In this document: in pieces, positions 15,646-22,800 of the stretch
Position numbering within the stretch: position 1 is the stretch's first letter
How the letters are laid out: each line of letters opens with the position of its first letter
Source of the DNA: an uncultured Bacteroidota bacterium
Lineage (GTDB): Bacteria; Bacteroidota; Bacteroidia; NS11-12g; UBA9320
Length of the DNA: 23,827 nucleotides
Reading direction: 5' to 3'
Assembly: GCA_913056425.1 (NCBI GenBank)
Contig: CAJXLR010000003.1
Span: 1-23,827 of the forward strand
The notes under the pieces: generated by a model
The model's database searches: none
Told to the model about the DNA's origin: nothing
Seen by the model: only the letters and a program-made list of their open reading frames with translations
Translations under genes and position numbers: made by a program

Positions 15646-18045
15646 ATGAGTCAAGTGACGAATAAGCAAAAGATTAGCAAAGAAGAGTTTCAAGAAGAGG
15701 TGTTAAATGACTATCGCATCGCTTTTGAAAGTCGCCAAGCAAGTTTGCTTGGGCGTAAAGAAGTACTAACCGGGAAGGCCAAGTTTGGCATTTTTGGCGA
15801 TGGTAAAGAGGTTGCCCAAATTGCGATGGCTAGGGTTTTTGACAAAGGTGATTTTAGATCCGGTTATTACCGGGATCAAACGTTCATGTTTGCGAAAGGA
15901 ATTTCGGACGTGCAGAAGTTCTTTGCACAGTTATATGCCATTACTGATGTTGAAGAAGAGCCTGCGAGTGCGGGACGTAGCATGAATGGACACTTTGGGA
16001 CACGCTTACTCAATGAGGATGGAAGCTGGAAAAGTCAGACCGAAGCGTTTAACTCGTCGTCTGACATTAGCCCAACGGCCGGACAAATGAGTCGTCTAGT
16101 TGGATTGGCATGGGCGTCGAAGTTGTACCGAAACAACAAAGACCTGGCTGGTCATACCGACTTTTCAATTGATGGAAACGAAATCGCTTTTGGAACTATC
16201 GGGAATGCATCAACGAGTGAGGGACATTTCTGGGAGGCGATAAATGCTGCCGGCGTTTTACAAATACCCATGTTGGTTTCGATTTGGGATGATGACTACG
16301 GTATTTCGGTTCCGGCAAAGTATCAAACTACCAAAGAGAATTTGAGTTCAATTCTAAAGGGTTTCAAGACGGACAAGGATGGAAAGGGCTATGACCTTTA
16401 CACAGTTCGTGGTTGGGATTACCCGGAATTGCTAAAGACATATACCAAGGCTGCCGAAAAGTGTCGTAAGTCTCACAGTCCGGCTATCATTCACGTAACT
16501 GAAGTAACGCAACCACAAGGTCACTCTACATCCGGAAGTCACGAAAGATACAAGTCAGCCGAGCGTTTGGAATGGGAGCAAGAGCACGACTGTCTGGCGA
16601 AAATGCGCCAGTGGATTGAAGAATCTGGTTTGGCAACATCAGAGGAGATGGATGAGCTTGAAGCCGCAGCAGTTGAATCAGTGAAAGACGCAAAAGACAG
16701 AGCTTGGGATGCTTATAAATCACCAATTTCTGTGGAGCGTGACGAGTTGGTTTCTGTGCTAAGCAATATGTCGGCTGAAACTGCTACAAAAGAGGCCACA
16801 TCGCTTCAGAAATCGCGTGATGTAATACGAAAGGATTTGGGAGTTGCTGCAGCAAAGGTGTTGCGCGCAACTATCGGGTTGGACGCTTCCGCTCGCCAAC
16901 CATTACTGGATTGGTACGAAAAGTATAAGGCCGATAACTACGAAAGATATAGCAGTCACCTGCACAGTCAGAGCGACGACAACGTACTAAACGTAAACGA
17001 GATTCCACCGGCGTTTAGTGACGATAGCCCGACCTTAAACGGATTTGAAATTTTACAACGTTGCTTTGATGATGCACTCACACGCGATGAACGTGTTGTA
17101 GCATTTGGTGAGGATGTTGGTCATATTGGTGATGTGAATCAAGGTTTTGCGGGATTGCAAGAGAAACATGGTGAGCATCGCGTTATGGATACCGGGATTC
17201 GCGAGAATACGATAATTGGTCAAGCCGTAGGGGCTTCGCTACGTGGTTTGCGACCAATAGCAGAGATTCAGTATTTGGATTACTTGATCTACGCAATCCA
17301 AATCATGAGTGATGATATCGCGACACTGCAGTATCGAACAAAGGGTGGTCAGAAAAACCCGGTAATCATCAGAACTCGAGGTCACCGTTTGGAGGGAATC
17401 TGGCACAGTGGTTCTCCAATGTCTATGATTGTCAATGCTGTGCGAGGAATGCATGTGTTGGTGCCAAGAAACATGTTGAAAGCAGCCGGTTTCTACAACG
17501 CATTACTACAGGCAGATGAGCCCGCAATAGTAGTTGAGTGTTTGAACGGATACCGACTCAAAGAGAGGTGTCCGGATAACATCGGAAGCTTCACTACACC
17601 AATTGGTCAAATTGAGGTGATGCAAGAAGGTAGTGACGTTACATTGGTTACTTATGGGTCGTGCGTAAGAATAGCTCAAGATGCGATCACACAGCTGGAA
17701 GAACAAGGCATTTCTGTTGAGCTGATTGATGTGCAATCGTTATTACCATTTGATTTGGACAACCAGATTGTTGAATCACTCAAGAAAACGAACAAGATTG
17801 TTTTCTTAGACGAAGACGTTCCGGGTGGAGCAACGGCATATATGATGCAACACGTTCTTGAAAAGCAAGAAGGGTACTTACATCTGGATGCACAGCCAAA
17901 AACAATTAGCTCAAGAGCTCACCGACCGGCATATGGCACAGATGGTGATTACTTCTCAAAACCAAGTGCGGAAGACGTATTTGCTGTTGTGTATGGCATG
18001 ATGAACGAATACGACCCCGCGAATTACCCAGATTATTTAGCGTAG
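15646..18045 (+). CDS. Fused alpha/beta E1 component of a 2-oxoacid dehydrogenase complex
   Basis: Thiamine-diphosphate enzyme that decarboxylates a 2-oxoacid and passes the acyl group to the lipoyl arm of E2. Of 799 residues, about 20-345 are E1-alpha-like (YYRDQTFMFAKG, then TSEGHFWEAINAAGV and WDDDYGISVP), about 346-460 a linker, and about 465-799 E1-beta-like (VAFGEDVG, DTGIREN, GASLRGLRPIAEIQY, HRLEGIWHSGSP, ERCPDNIGSFTTPIGQIEV). Fusions of this kind occur in Bacteroidota. The substrate, branched-chain oxoacids or pyruvate, cannot be read from the sequence, and no E2 or E3 gene is next to it. The cofactor-metal motif is unusual: GNAS where GDGA is common, and WDDDYG where NN is common. 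A neighbouring thiN supplies the cofactor but is in a separate unit. Confidence 0.9.
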   Translation: MSQVTNKQKISKEEFQEEVLNDYRIAFESRQASLLGRKEVLTGKAKFGIFGDGKEVAQIAMARVFDKGDFRSGYYRDQTFMFAKGISDVQKFFAQLYAITDVEEEPASAGRSMNGHFGTRLLNEDGSWKSQTEAFNSSSDISPTAGQMSRLVGLAWASKLYRNNKDLAGHTDFSIDGNEIAFGTIGNASTSEGHFWEAINAAGVLQIPMLVSIWDDDYGISVPAKYQTTKENLSSILKGFKTDKDGKGYDLYTVRGWDYPELLKTYTKAAEKCRKSHSPAIIHVTEVTQPQGHSTSGSHERYKSAERLEWEQEHDCLAKMRQWIEESGLATSEEMDELEAAAVESVKDAKDRAWDAYKSPISVERDELVSVLSNMSAETATKEATSLQKSRDVIRKDLGVAAAKVLRATIGLDASARQPLLDWYEKYKADNYERYSSHLHSQSDDNVLNVNEIPPAFSDDSPTLNGFEILQRCFDDALTRDERVVAFGEDVGHIGDVNQGFAGLQEKHGEHRVMDTGIRENTIIGQAVGASLRGLRPIAEIQYLDYLIYAIQIMSDDIATLQYRTKGGQKNPVIIRTRGHRLEGIWHSGSPMSMIVNAVRGMHVLVPRNMLKAAGFYNALLQADEPAIVVECLNGYRLKERCPDNIGSFTTPIGQIEVMQEGSDVTLVTYGSCVRIAQDAITQLEEQGISVELIDVQSLLPFDLDNQIVESLKKTNKIVFLDEDVPGGATAYMMQHVLEKQEGYLHLDAQPKTISSRAHRPAYGTDGDYFSKPSAEDVFAVVYGMMNEYDPANYPDYLA

Positions 18046-18088
18046 CAACTAAAAATTTTCATGGTGGTTAATGTTGTTTGAATTGTTC

Positions 18089-18110
18089 ATCGTAATATTG
18101 CAATGTAATT
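18089..18110 (+). promoter_or_regulatory. Possible ArsR operator and -7 region of the ars operon
   Basis: ATTGCAAT at 18097-18104 is a perfect palindrome at the centre of a longer imperfect one running from ATCGTAAT on the left to GTAATTAT on the right. TAATATTG (18093-18100) is one base from TAnnTTTG. Binding by the regulator here would block its own promoter just ahead of the ATG at 18111. Arm symmetry is partial, about 8 of 12 positions, so this is a suggestion. Confidence 0.4.
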
Positions 18111-18443
18111 ATGGGTTTAACGAAGACAGAACTTTTTACCGAAACGCAGAATGAGCTGGCGGCATATTTCAAAGTGTTTGCACATCCCGCTAGAATAGCA
18201 ATTGTAGAACACTTGCTGTCTGCAAATGCCTGTATTAATAGTGATTTGGTTGAAGAGCTTGGCCTAGCTCAAGCGACAATCAGTCAGCACCTGCGCGAAT
18301 TGAAGTCGGCCGGAATAATTCAAGGGACGATCGAAGGAATTTCCATGAGTTATTGCATCAATCCAATGACCTGGAGGAAGGTAGAGTTGATATTTGGCAA
18401 CCTGTTTAGACGTTACATCCAGCAAAAACCAAATTGTTGTTAA
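18111..18443 (+). CDS. arsR: ArsR-family repressor of the arsenic operon
   Basis: 110 residues with the ArsR winged helix: FKVFAHPARIAIVEHLL (20-36), the recognition helix AQATISQHLRELKSAGII (53-70) and the wing QGTIEGISMSYCI. It should bind the operon promoter and release it when trivalent arsenic binds. The classical metal motif (ELCVCD in the helix before the recognition helix) is absent: this part reads INSDLVEEL. The cysteines are at 41, 82, 109 and 110, the last two forming a terminal CC after KPN. Sensing must therefore use a different site, likely the C-terminal pair. The gene is followed after three bases by the DUF6428-type gene, then arsC and acr3. Confidence 0.92.
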   Translation: MGLTKTELFTETQNELAAYFKVFAHPARIAIVEHLLSANACINSDLVEELGLAQATISQHLRELKSAGIIQGTIEGISMSYCINPMTWRKVELIFGNLFRRYIQQKPNCC

Positions 18444-18446
18444 TCT

Positions 18447-18893
18447 ATGTTGTTATCAGAATTTAAAAGAGCTCTTACCGAAGTGAACAAAGTCCAGTTT
18501 GTACTTCCCAATGGTAGTATGGTTCCTCCACACTTTCATGTTACCGAAGTAGGTGAAAACACGAAAAGATTTATCGATTGCGGTAATACGGTACGTGAGG
18601 TCAAGACAATCAATATGCAAGTGTGGTACAGTATTGATGTTAACCACCGATTGTCATCCTATAAGCTACTTGGGATTTTAAACAGTTCTGAGAGAAAGCT
18701 GAACTTGGGTGATGAAGAACTAATAGTTGAGTATCAAACAGATACAAAAGGTATTTACTCAGTAGAATGGTTAAATGGGGTTTTTCATTTAAAACCGGTT
18801 GCAACCGAGTGTTTGGCAGAAGACCACTGTGGCATTCCACAAGTTGTTGAAAAAGTTACATCCTGTTGCAGCCCCGAAAGTGGCTGTTGCTAG
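18447..18893 (+). CDS. DUF6428-type protein of the arsenic operon with ArsD-like cysteine tail
   Basis: 148 residues, cytoplasmic by appearance with no signal peptide or membrane helix. The core reads MLLSEFKRALTEVNKVQF, VPPHFHVTEVGENTKRFIDCG, and INMQVWYSIDVNHRLSSYKLL, which I recognise as the small DUF6428 family found in Bacteroidota arsenic loci; its function is not established. Two Cys (122 and 128) flank EDHCGIP, and the C-terminus is CCSPESGCC, that is CC-x5-CC at 140-148. The same spacing of vicinal cysteine pairs is known in the C-terminal part of the E. coli plasmid ArsD. An arsenite-binding or delivering role is inferred. It sits three bases after arsR and one base before arsC. Confidence 0.85.
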   Translation: MLLSEFKRALTEVNKVQFVLPNGSMVPPHFHVTEVGENTKRFIDCGNTVREVKTINMQVWYSIDVNHRLSSYKLLGILNSSERKLNLGDEELIVEYQTDTKGIYSVEWLNGVFHLKPVATECLAEDHCGIPQVVEKVTSCCSPESGCC

Positions 18894-18894
18894 C

Positions 18895-19440
18895 ATGAGT
18901 TCAAGACAATCCATGATTGATGGTTATGCGAAGGAAATCGCTAACCACATAAGAAAAAATGGGTCAGCCAACTTGGTATACGTGTGTACGCACAACTCCA
19001 GAAGAAGCCAATTCGCACAACTGTGGTCTGCACATCACAGCGAAATGTTGAAACTACCCATTACGAGCTACTCGGCTGGCACAGAAAAAACAGCGTGCCA
19101 TCCAAATGTGTTGGAGGTACTAAGAAACGAGGGGTTTGGCATTGAATCTGATGTAGACAATCATCGAGTCGTTTGGAATAACAACACATTGACAACGCTC
19201 GGTTCGAAAACCATCGATTCGGGAGATTTGCCTAACGAGTTTTTTGCAATCATCACGTGTTCCGATGCAGATGAAAACTGTCCATTTATACCGAGTGCAC
19301 TTGGTCGGTTCCGTCTTACATTCGAAGATCCTAAATGGTCTGATAAGACAAGTGACGCCATAAAAGTATACCATGAAACCTCTTTGACTATTTCAAATGA
19401 TATAAAATATTTGTTACAACAGATAAAAGAGCAATTATGA
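18895..19440 (+). CDS. arsC: Arsenate reductase, thioredoxin-coupled (low-molecular-weight phosphatase fold)
   Basis: Reduces arsenate to arsenite so that the next gene's transporter can export it. From the ATG at 18895 it is 181 residues. The phosphatase-loop motif is CTHNSRR with Cys31 and Arg37 (CX5R). The second motif TCSDADENCP puts Cys122 and Cys129 seven positions apart, as Cys82 and Cys89 are in the Bacillus subtilis enzyme, and the DP motif is D145-P146 (TFEDPKW). The three cysteines allow the relay that ends in a disulfide reduced by thioredoxin. An extended reading to 18799 would overlap the previous gene by 95 bases and is not needed. Its stop overlaps the acr3 start in ATGA. Confidence 0.92.
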   Translation: MSSRQSMIDGYAKEIANHIRKNGSANLVYVCTHNSRRSQFAQLWSAHHSEMLKLPITSYSAGTEKTACHPNVLEVLRNEGFGIESDVDNHRVVWNNNTLTTLGSKTIDSGDLPNEFFAIITCSDADENCPFIPSALGRFRLTFEDPKWSDKTSDAIKVYHETSLTISNDIKYLLQQIKEQL

Positions 19441-20477
19441 AGAAGCTAGGCTTTATAGATCGATATCTAACCTTTTGGATTTTTGTTGCTATGGGCTTAG
19501 GAGTCCTCATTGGATATTTGTTTCCCGGAGTTCCGGACAGCTTATCCTCAATCGGTTCTGAAACCACCAACATTCCATTGGCCATTGGACTCATTGTGAT
19601 GATGTATCCACCTTTAGCCAAGGTCAATTACAAACTACTACCCGAGGTGTTTAAAAACGTCAAAGTGCTATCGCTTTCTCTTGTCTTGAACTGGATTGTG
19701 GGACCAATCTTGATGTTCGGCCTTGCCATAATTTTTTTACCAGATAAGCCAGAGTATATGGTTGGGTTAATACTTATTGGTTTAGCGCGGTGCATTGCCA
19801 TGGTTTTGGTATGGAATGACTTGGCTGATGGAAGTCGGGAGTATGGAGCTGGACTTGTGGCTTTGAACTCAATCTTCCAAGTATTTGGTTATAGTTTTTA
19901 TGCGTGGCTTTTCATCACGAAGTTGTTGCCGATGTTTGGTTTCGAGGGTACAGAAATTCTCATCACCATAGGCGACATTGCTCAGAGTGTTTTGATTTAC
20001 TTAGGCATCCCGTTTGCGCTTGGCATACTTAGTAGGATGATACTTGTGAGAATAAAGGGAGAGGATTGGTATAACACCAAGTTCATACCCAGCATTAGTC
20101 CGCTAACTTTAGTAGCACTTTTACTTACCATCGTACTGATGTTCTCGTTAAAGGGCGATGCGATTGTTGAGCTTCCATTTGATGTATTACGCGTAGGAAT
20201 TCCTTTGCTTATCTATTTTGCCCTCATGTTCTTTATAAGTTTCTGGCTTGGGAAACGGATGGGTGCGAATTACAACGTGAATGCTTCGATTTCCTTTACC
20301 GCTGCGGGGAACAACTTTGAGTTGGCCATTGCGGTGGCCATTGCCATGTTTGGCATTGACTCAGGTCAGGCATTTGCGGGGGTTATTGGTCCATTGATTG
20401 AGGTGCCGGCTTTAATACTCTTAGTGCGTGTCGCACAGAAAATGCGAGCAAAGTATTATCCGATGGATCAGAATTAG
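19437..20477 (+). CDS. acr3: Arsenite efflux permease Acr3
   Basis: Inner-membrane transporter that expels arsenite, or antimonite, using the proton gradient, in the bile/arsenite/riboflavin transporter superfamily. The 346 residues contain about ten hydrophobic helices. The signature GLARCIAMVLVWNDLADG places the key cysteine at 119, and the discontinuous-helix motif TAAGNNFELAIAVAI has Glu295. The gap of 176 residues between Cys and Glu equals that of the Alkaliphilus Acr3 Cys129 and Glu305, to my recollection. It begins inside the arsC stop codon and closes the operon. Its stop is shared with the convergent membrane-protein gene in TTAG. Confidence 0.95.
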   Translation: MKKLGFIDRYLTFWIFVAMGLGVLIGYLFPGVPDSLSSIGSETTNIPLAIGLIVMMYPPLAKVNYKLLPEVFKNVKVLSLSLVLNWIVGPILMFGLAIIFLPDKPEYMVGLILIGLARCIAMVLVWNDLADGSREYGAGLVALNSIFQVFGYSFYAWLFITKLLPMFGFEGTEILITIGDIAQSVLIYLGIPFALGILSRMILVRIKGEDWYNTKFIPSISPLTLVALLLTIVLMFSLKGDAIVELPFDVLRVGIPLLIYFALMFFISFWLGKRMGANYNVNASISFTAAGNNFELAIAVAIAMFGIDSGQAFAGVIGPLIEVPALILLVRVAQKMRAKYYPMDQN

Positions 20478-20857
20478 CCCAAGTAGGCAGAAACCTTTTT
20501 ATGCTTTCTAATTTCGACCAGGCCCAACAAGGCAACAACAAGGCCTTCAAGGATGAAGTATGTCATACTCAGCGGTTTCATGCTTGATCCATAAACCAAT
20601 AGAACAACCACAATAATTCCCGAGTAAAGCAGATTTGATATGCCTATTACTTGCAGGACCTTGTATGACTGCTGATTATATGTAAAGAAGAAGGTTAGAG
20701 ACATAGCCGCCAAAAGGAAGGCAATAAGCACCATCACCGTAATCATGTCGGGGTCGATACCGGTCAATAAATCCAGCTTGGGTAACACGAGCACCAGCAT
20801 TAACGCCGTTAGGAGCGCTCCGGATCCATCTAACAAAAAAAGTTTACGAATCGACAT
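20474..20857 (-). CDS. Small four-helix membrane protein of unknown function
   Basis: 127 residues from an ATG at 20857, ten bases after the stop of the SDR gene. Four hydrophobic segments are visible: LFLLDGSGALLTALMLVLVL, ITVMVLIAFLLAAMSLTFFF, GISNLLYSGIIVVVLLVYG and MTYFILEGLVVALLGLVEI. The opening RKLFLLDGSGALLTALML resembles a family of uncharacterised Bacteroidota membrane proteins that I know only as hypothetical. A longer reading to 20932 would extend 65 bases into the SDR gene and adds a polar N-terminus, so the shorter start is preferred. It is probably transcribed together with the SDR gene. Confidence 0.78.
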   Translation of the reverse strand: MSIRKLFLLDGSGALLTALMLVLVLPKLDLLTGIDPDMITVMVLIAFLLAAMSLTFFFTYNQQSYKVLQVIGISNLLYSGIIVVVLLVYGSSMKPLSMTYFILEGLVVALLGLVEIRKHKKVSAYLG

Positions 20858-20867
20858 GAGCTTCGAT

Positions 20868-21536
20868 TTAGGTACACTTTGCTGCGAATTCGTTGATCTC
20901 TTTATTCTCGGGATGTTTGTTGTCATAGCCAAACCGAACGGTGTTAATCATGGCTTGCCCGAGCTTGGTAGTTGTTGTAACATTCTTTGACTTTTTTAGT
21001 AAGCCAAAGAAAGGTCGTATCACCACGTAAGCTGCATTGTACAATGGTGTTCTGGACTTAATACCATTTTCAGGAATAATGGCACCCGGACGGAACATAT
21101 ATGCATCTTTAAACCCTTTGTTCAAAATATAATTTTCAGTACGGCCTTTAACTCGAGCCCACATGATTCTACCTTTTTCACTGCTATCTGTGCCCGTGCC
21201 TGAAACATAATTGAATACTAGGTTGGGGTTAACCTCAAATAAGGTATCTCCAAAAGCAGAAGCCGTATTGTAGGTTAGCTTGGAGTATTTTTCTTCATTC
21301 ATCCCGGCCGAGCTTACACCCATACAGAAGAAGCAAGCGTCATAGCCAGCAAATGAGTCTTTAATTGTTGCAACCTGTTCGAAGTCAGACAGAAGGACTT
21401 CCTCCAGTTTTGGGTGTTGCATCCCAAGAGAAGAACGGTTTACAATCAGAACTCGTTCTACATATTCGCTTTCGAGGCATTCGAGTAGTACGCCTTTGCC
21501 TACCATACCTGTTGCCCCGGTAATTATTACGTTCAT
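20868..21536 (-). CDS. NAD(P)-binding atypical short-chain dehydrogenase/reductase (epimerase-like)
   Basis: 222 residues with an N-terminal Rossmann fold: GATGMVG at 7-13 is the nucleotide loop, NRS at 33-35 follows the second strand, and CFFCMGV at 68-74 the fourth. The usual catalytic Y-x3-K is not present: the corresponding position is Trp126 and Lys130 (MWARVKG). This fits the atypical SDR groups that bind the cofactor but may not do standard redox chemistry. A FRPGAI motif (148-153) is the usual substrate-side element. Substrate unknown. The downstream gene for a four-helix membrane protein is ten bases away, suggesting a joint role. Confidence 0.85.
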   Translation of the reverse strand: MNVIITGATGMVGKGVLLECLESEYVERVLIVNRSSLGMQHPKLEEVLLSDFEQVATIKDSFAGYDACFFCMGVSSAGMNEEKYSKLTYNTASAFGDTLFEVNPNLVFNYVSGTGTDSSEKGRIMWARVKGRTENYILNKGFKDAYMFRPGAIIPENGIKSRTPLYNAAYVVIRPFFGLLKKSKNVTTTTKLGQAMINTVRFGYDNKHPENKEINEFAAKCT

Positions 21537-21582
21537 ACTTCAAATCTACACACAAACTTGCGTGCATTCTTGTCTATTCCTG

Positions 21583-22725
21583 TCAATCGTGTTTTGGGCG
21601 GTAGCGCATCAGCATGCCCGGTGCCTCCGTTGTAAAATAAAGGTAGCCATCTGGTCCTTGACGAACAGATCGGAACCTCGCCATTCCGGGCAATAACCGC
21701 TCTTCTTCCACAACCGTATTGTTTTCGATGGATAAGTGATTTAAATGTTTACCGGCGAGTGCCCCCAGAAACAAGTGACCTTTCCATTGAGGAATTGAGT
21801 CGCTGTAATAAAAGTCCATACCGCAAGGCGCGATGGAAGGAATCCAGTAATAGATAGGAAGAACAGTCCCATCGACAAATGTGTCTTTTGAAATCGTGTC
21901 TCCGTCATAATCGATGCCGTATGTCGCAATTGGCCAACCGTAGTTGTTACCTGCCTCGAGAATATTGACTTCGTCACCGCCTCGCGGGCCATGCTCATGC
22001 GTCCAAATATCCCCTGTTGTAGGATGGACAGTCATACCTTGAACATTGCGGTGCCCGTATGTAAAGATTTCTTTTTGTGCATTTGCTTCATTGTAAAACG
22101 GATTACCCGCAGGAACACTTCCATCGTCGTTTAATCGAATCACGCTACCGTTGTGGTTGCTTTTGTCTTGGGCCGACATGAGGTTGTTGCGATCTCCTAG
22201 ACTCAGGAAAACATGTCCTTTATCGTCAAACACAATCCTACTTCCGAAATGCGCACCAGATGTATTTTGTGGTGTGGCTTCAAACAGTTTTTCTACGTTT
22301 GAAAGATCTCGACCGTTTAGCACGCCTCGATAAAGAGCTGTACTAACGGAAGTTCCTTGACCAGCACTACCACAGAAGTAGATGAGCTTATTGCTTTCGT
22401 AGTTTGGGTGCTTTCTTACATCCAGCAAACCGCCCTGTCCTTGAGGGTAAATCTCACCGGGAAGACCTGTCACCGACTGTGTATTGGTTCCGTCCCAAAG
22501 GAGTAAATCCCCGGACCTCTCCGTGATCAAAATTTTACCATCTTCGATAAATTCTATTCCCCAAGGGCGAGTTAAACCGGTCAACAAAGTATCGAGCTGT
22601 ATTTCAACAGGGTCGAGATTAACTGGGTTGTTGCCAGTGTTGTTATTTGGATTGTCTGTTGTGTCGTCTTTGCACGCAGATAGAAACATCAGACCAACAG
22701 TTAGAGCAAGAAATACCTTTTTCAT
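21583..22725 (-). CDS. PQQ-dependent soluble aldose (glucose/sorbosone-type) dehydrogenase, lipoprotein
   Basis: 380 residues. A lipobox (FLSAC, Cys18) is followed by an Asn/Pro/Thr-rich tether, so the enzyme should hang from a membrane on the periplasmic side. The mature domain is the six-bladed propeller of the YliI/soluble glucose dehydrogenase family: GLTRPWGIEF (50-59), QGQGGLLDV (95-103), AHFGSRIVF with the catalytic histidine at 159, YGHRNVQGM (223-231), the HEHGPRGGDE loop (243-252) and NNYGWP (260-265), where the PQQ-binding side chains lie in this family. It would oxidise sugar aldoses, passing electrons to a quinone or other acceptor; the substrate is not readable. A one-mismatch -7 box (TAGTTTAG on the minus strand at 22741-22748) is upstream. 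Confidence 0.9.
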   Translation of the reverse strand: MKKVFLALTVGLMFLSACKDDTTDNPNNNTGNNPVNLDPVEIQLDTLLTGLTRPWGIEFIEDGKILITERSGDLLLWDGTNTQSVTGLPGEIYPQGQGGLLDVRKHPNYESNKLIYFCGSAGQGTSVSTALYRGVLNGRDLSNVEKLFEATPQNTSGAHFGSRIVFDDKGHVFLSLGDRNNLMSAQDKSNHNGSVIRLNDDGSVPAGNPFYNEANAQKEIFTYGHRNVQGMTVHPTTGDIWTHEHGPRGGDEVNILEAGNNYGWPIATYGIDYDGDTISKDTFVDGTVLPIYYWIPSIAPCGMDFYYSDSIPQWKGHLFLGALAGKHLNHLSIENNTVVEEERLLPGMARFRSVRQGPDGYLYFTTEAPGMLMRYRPKHD

Positions 22726-22800
22726 ACTTTCGATTTAAATCTAAACTACTGAAAAAGATTTTGGTTCATGCGATTGCTATTTCATCGCAGCCTCATTTTG

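Noticed and set aside
18799..18894. Longer arsC start overlapping the DUF6428 gene
   Set aside because: It adds 32 residues of unlike sequence in another frame of the upstream gene; the ATG at 18895 directly follows that gene's stop codon.
21541..21548. TAGATTTG on the minus strand as a promoter of the SDR gene
   Set aside because: It matches the -7 box, but the ATG is only about 5 bases downstream, implying a leaderless message, and no -33 box is visible.
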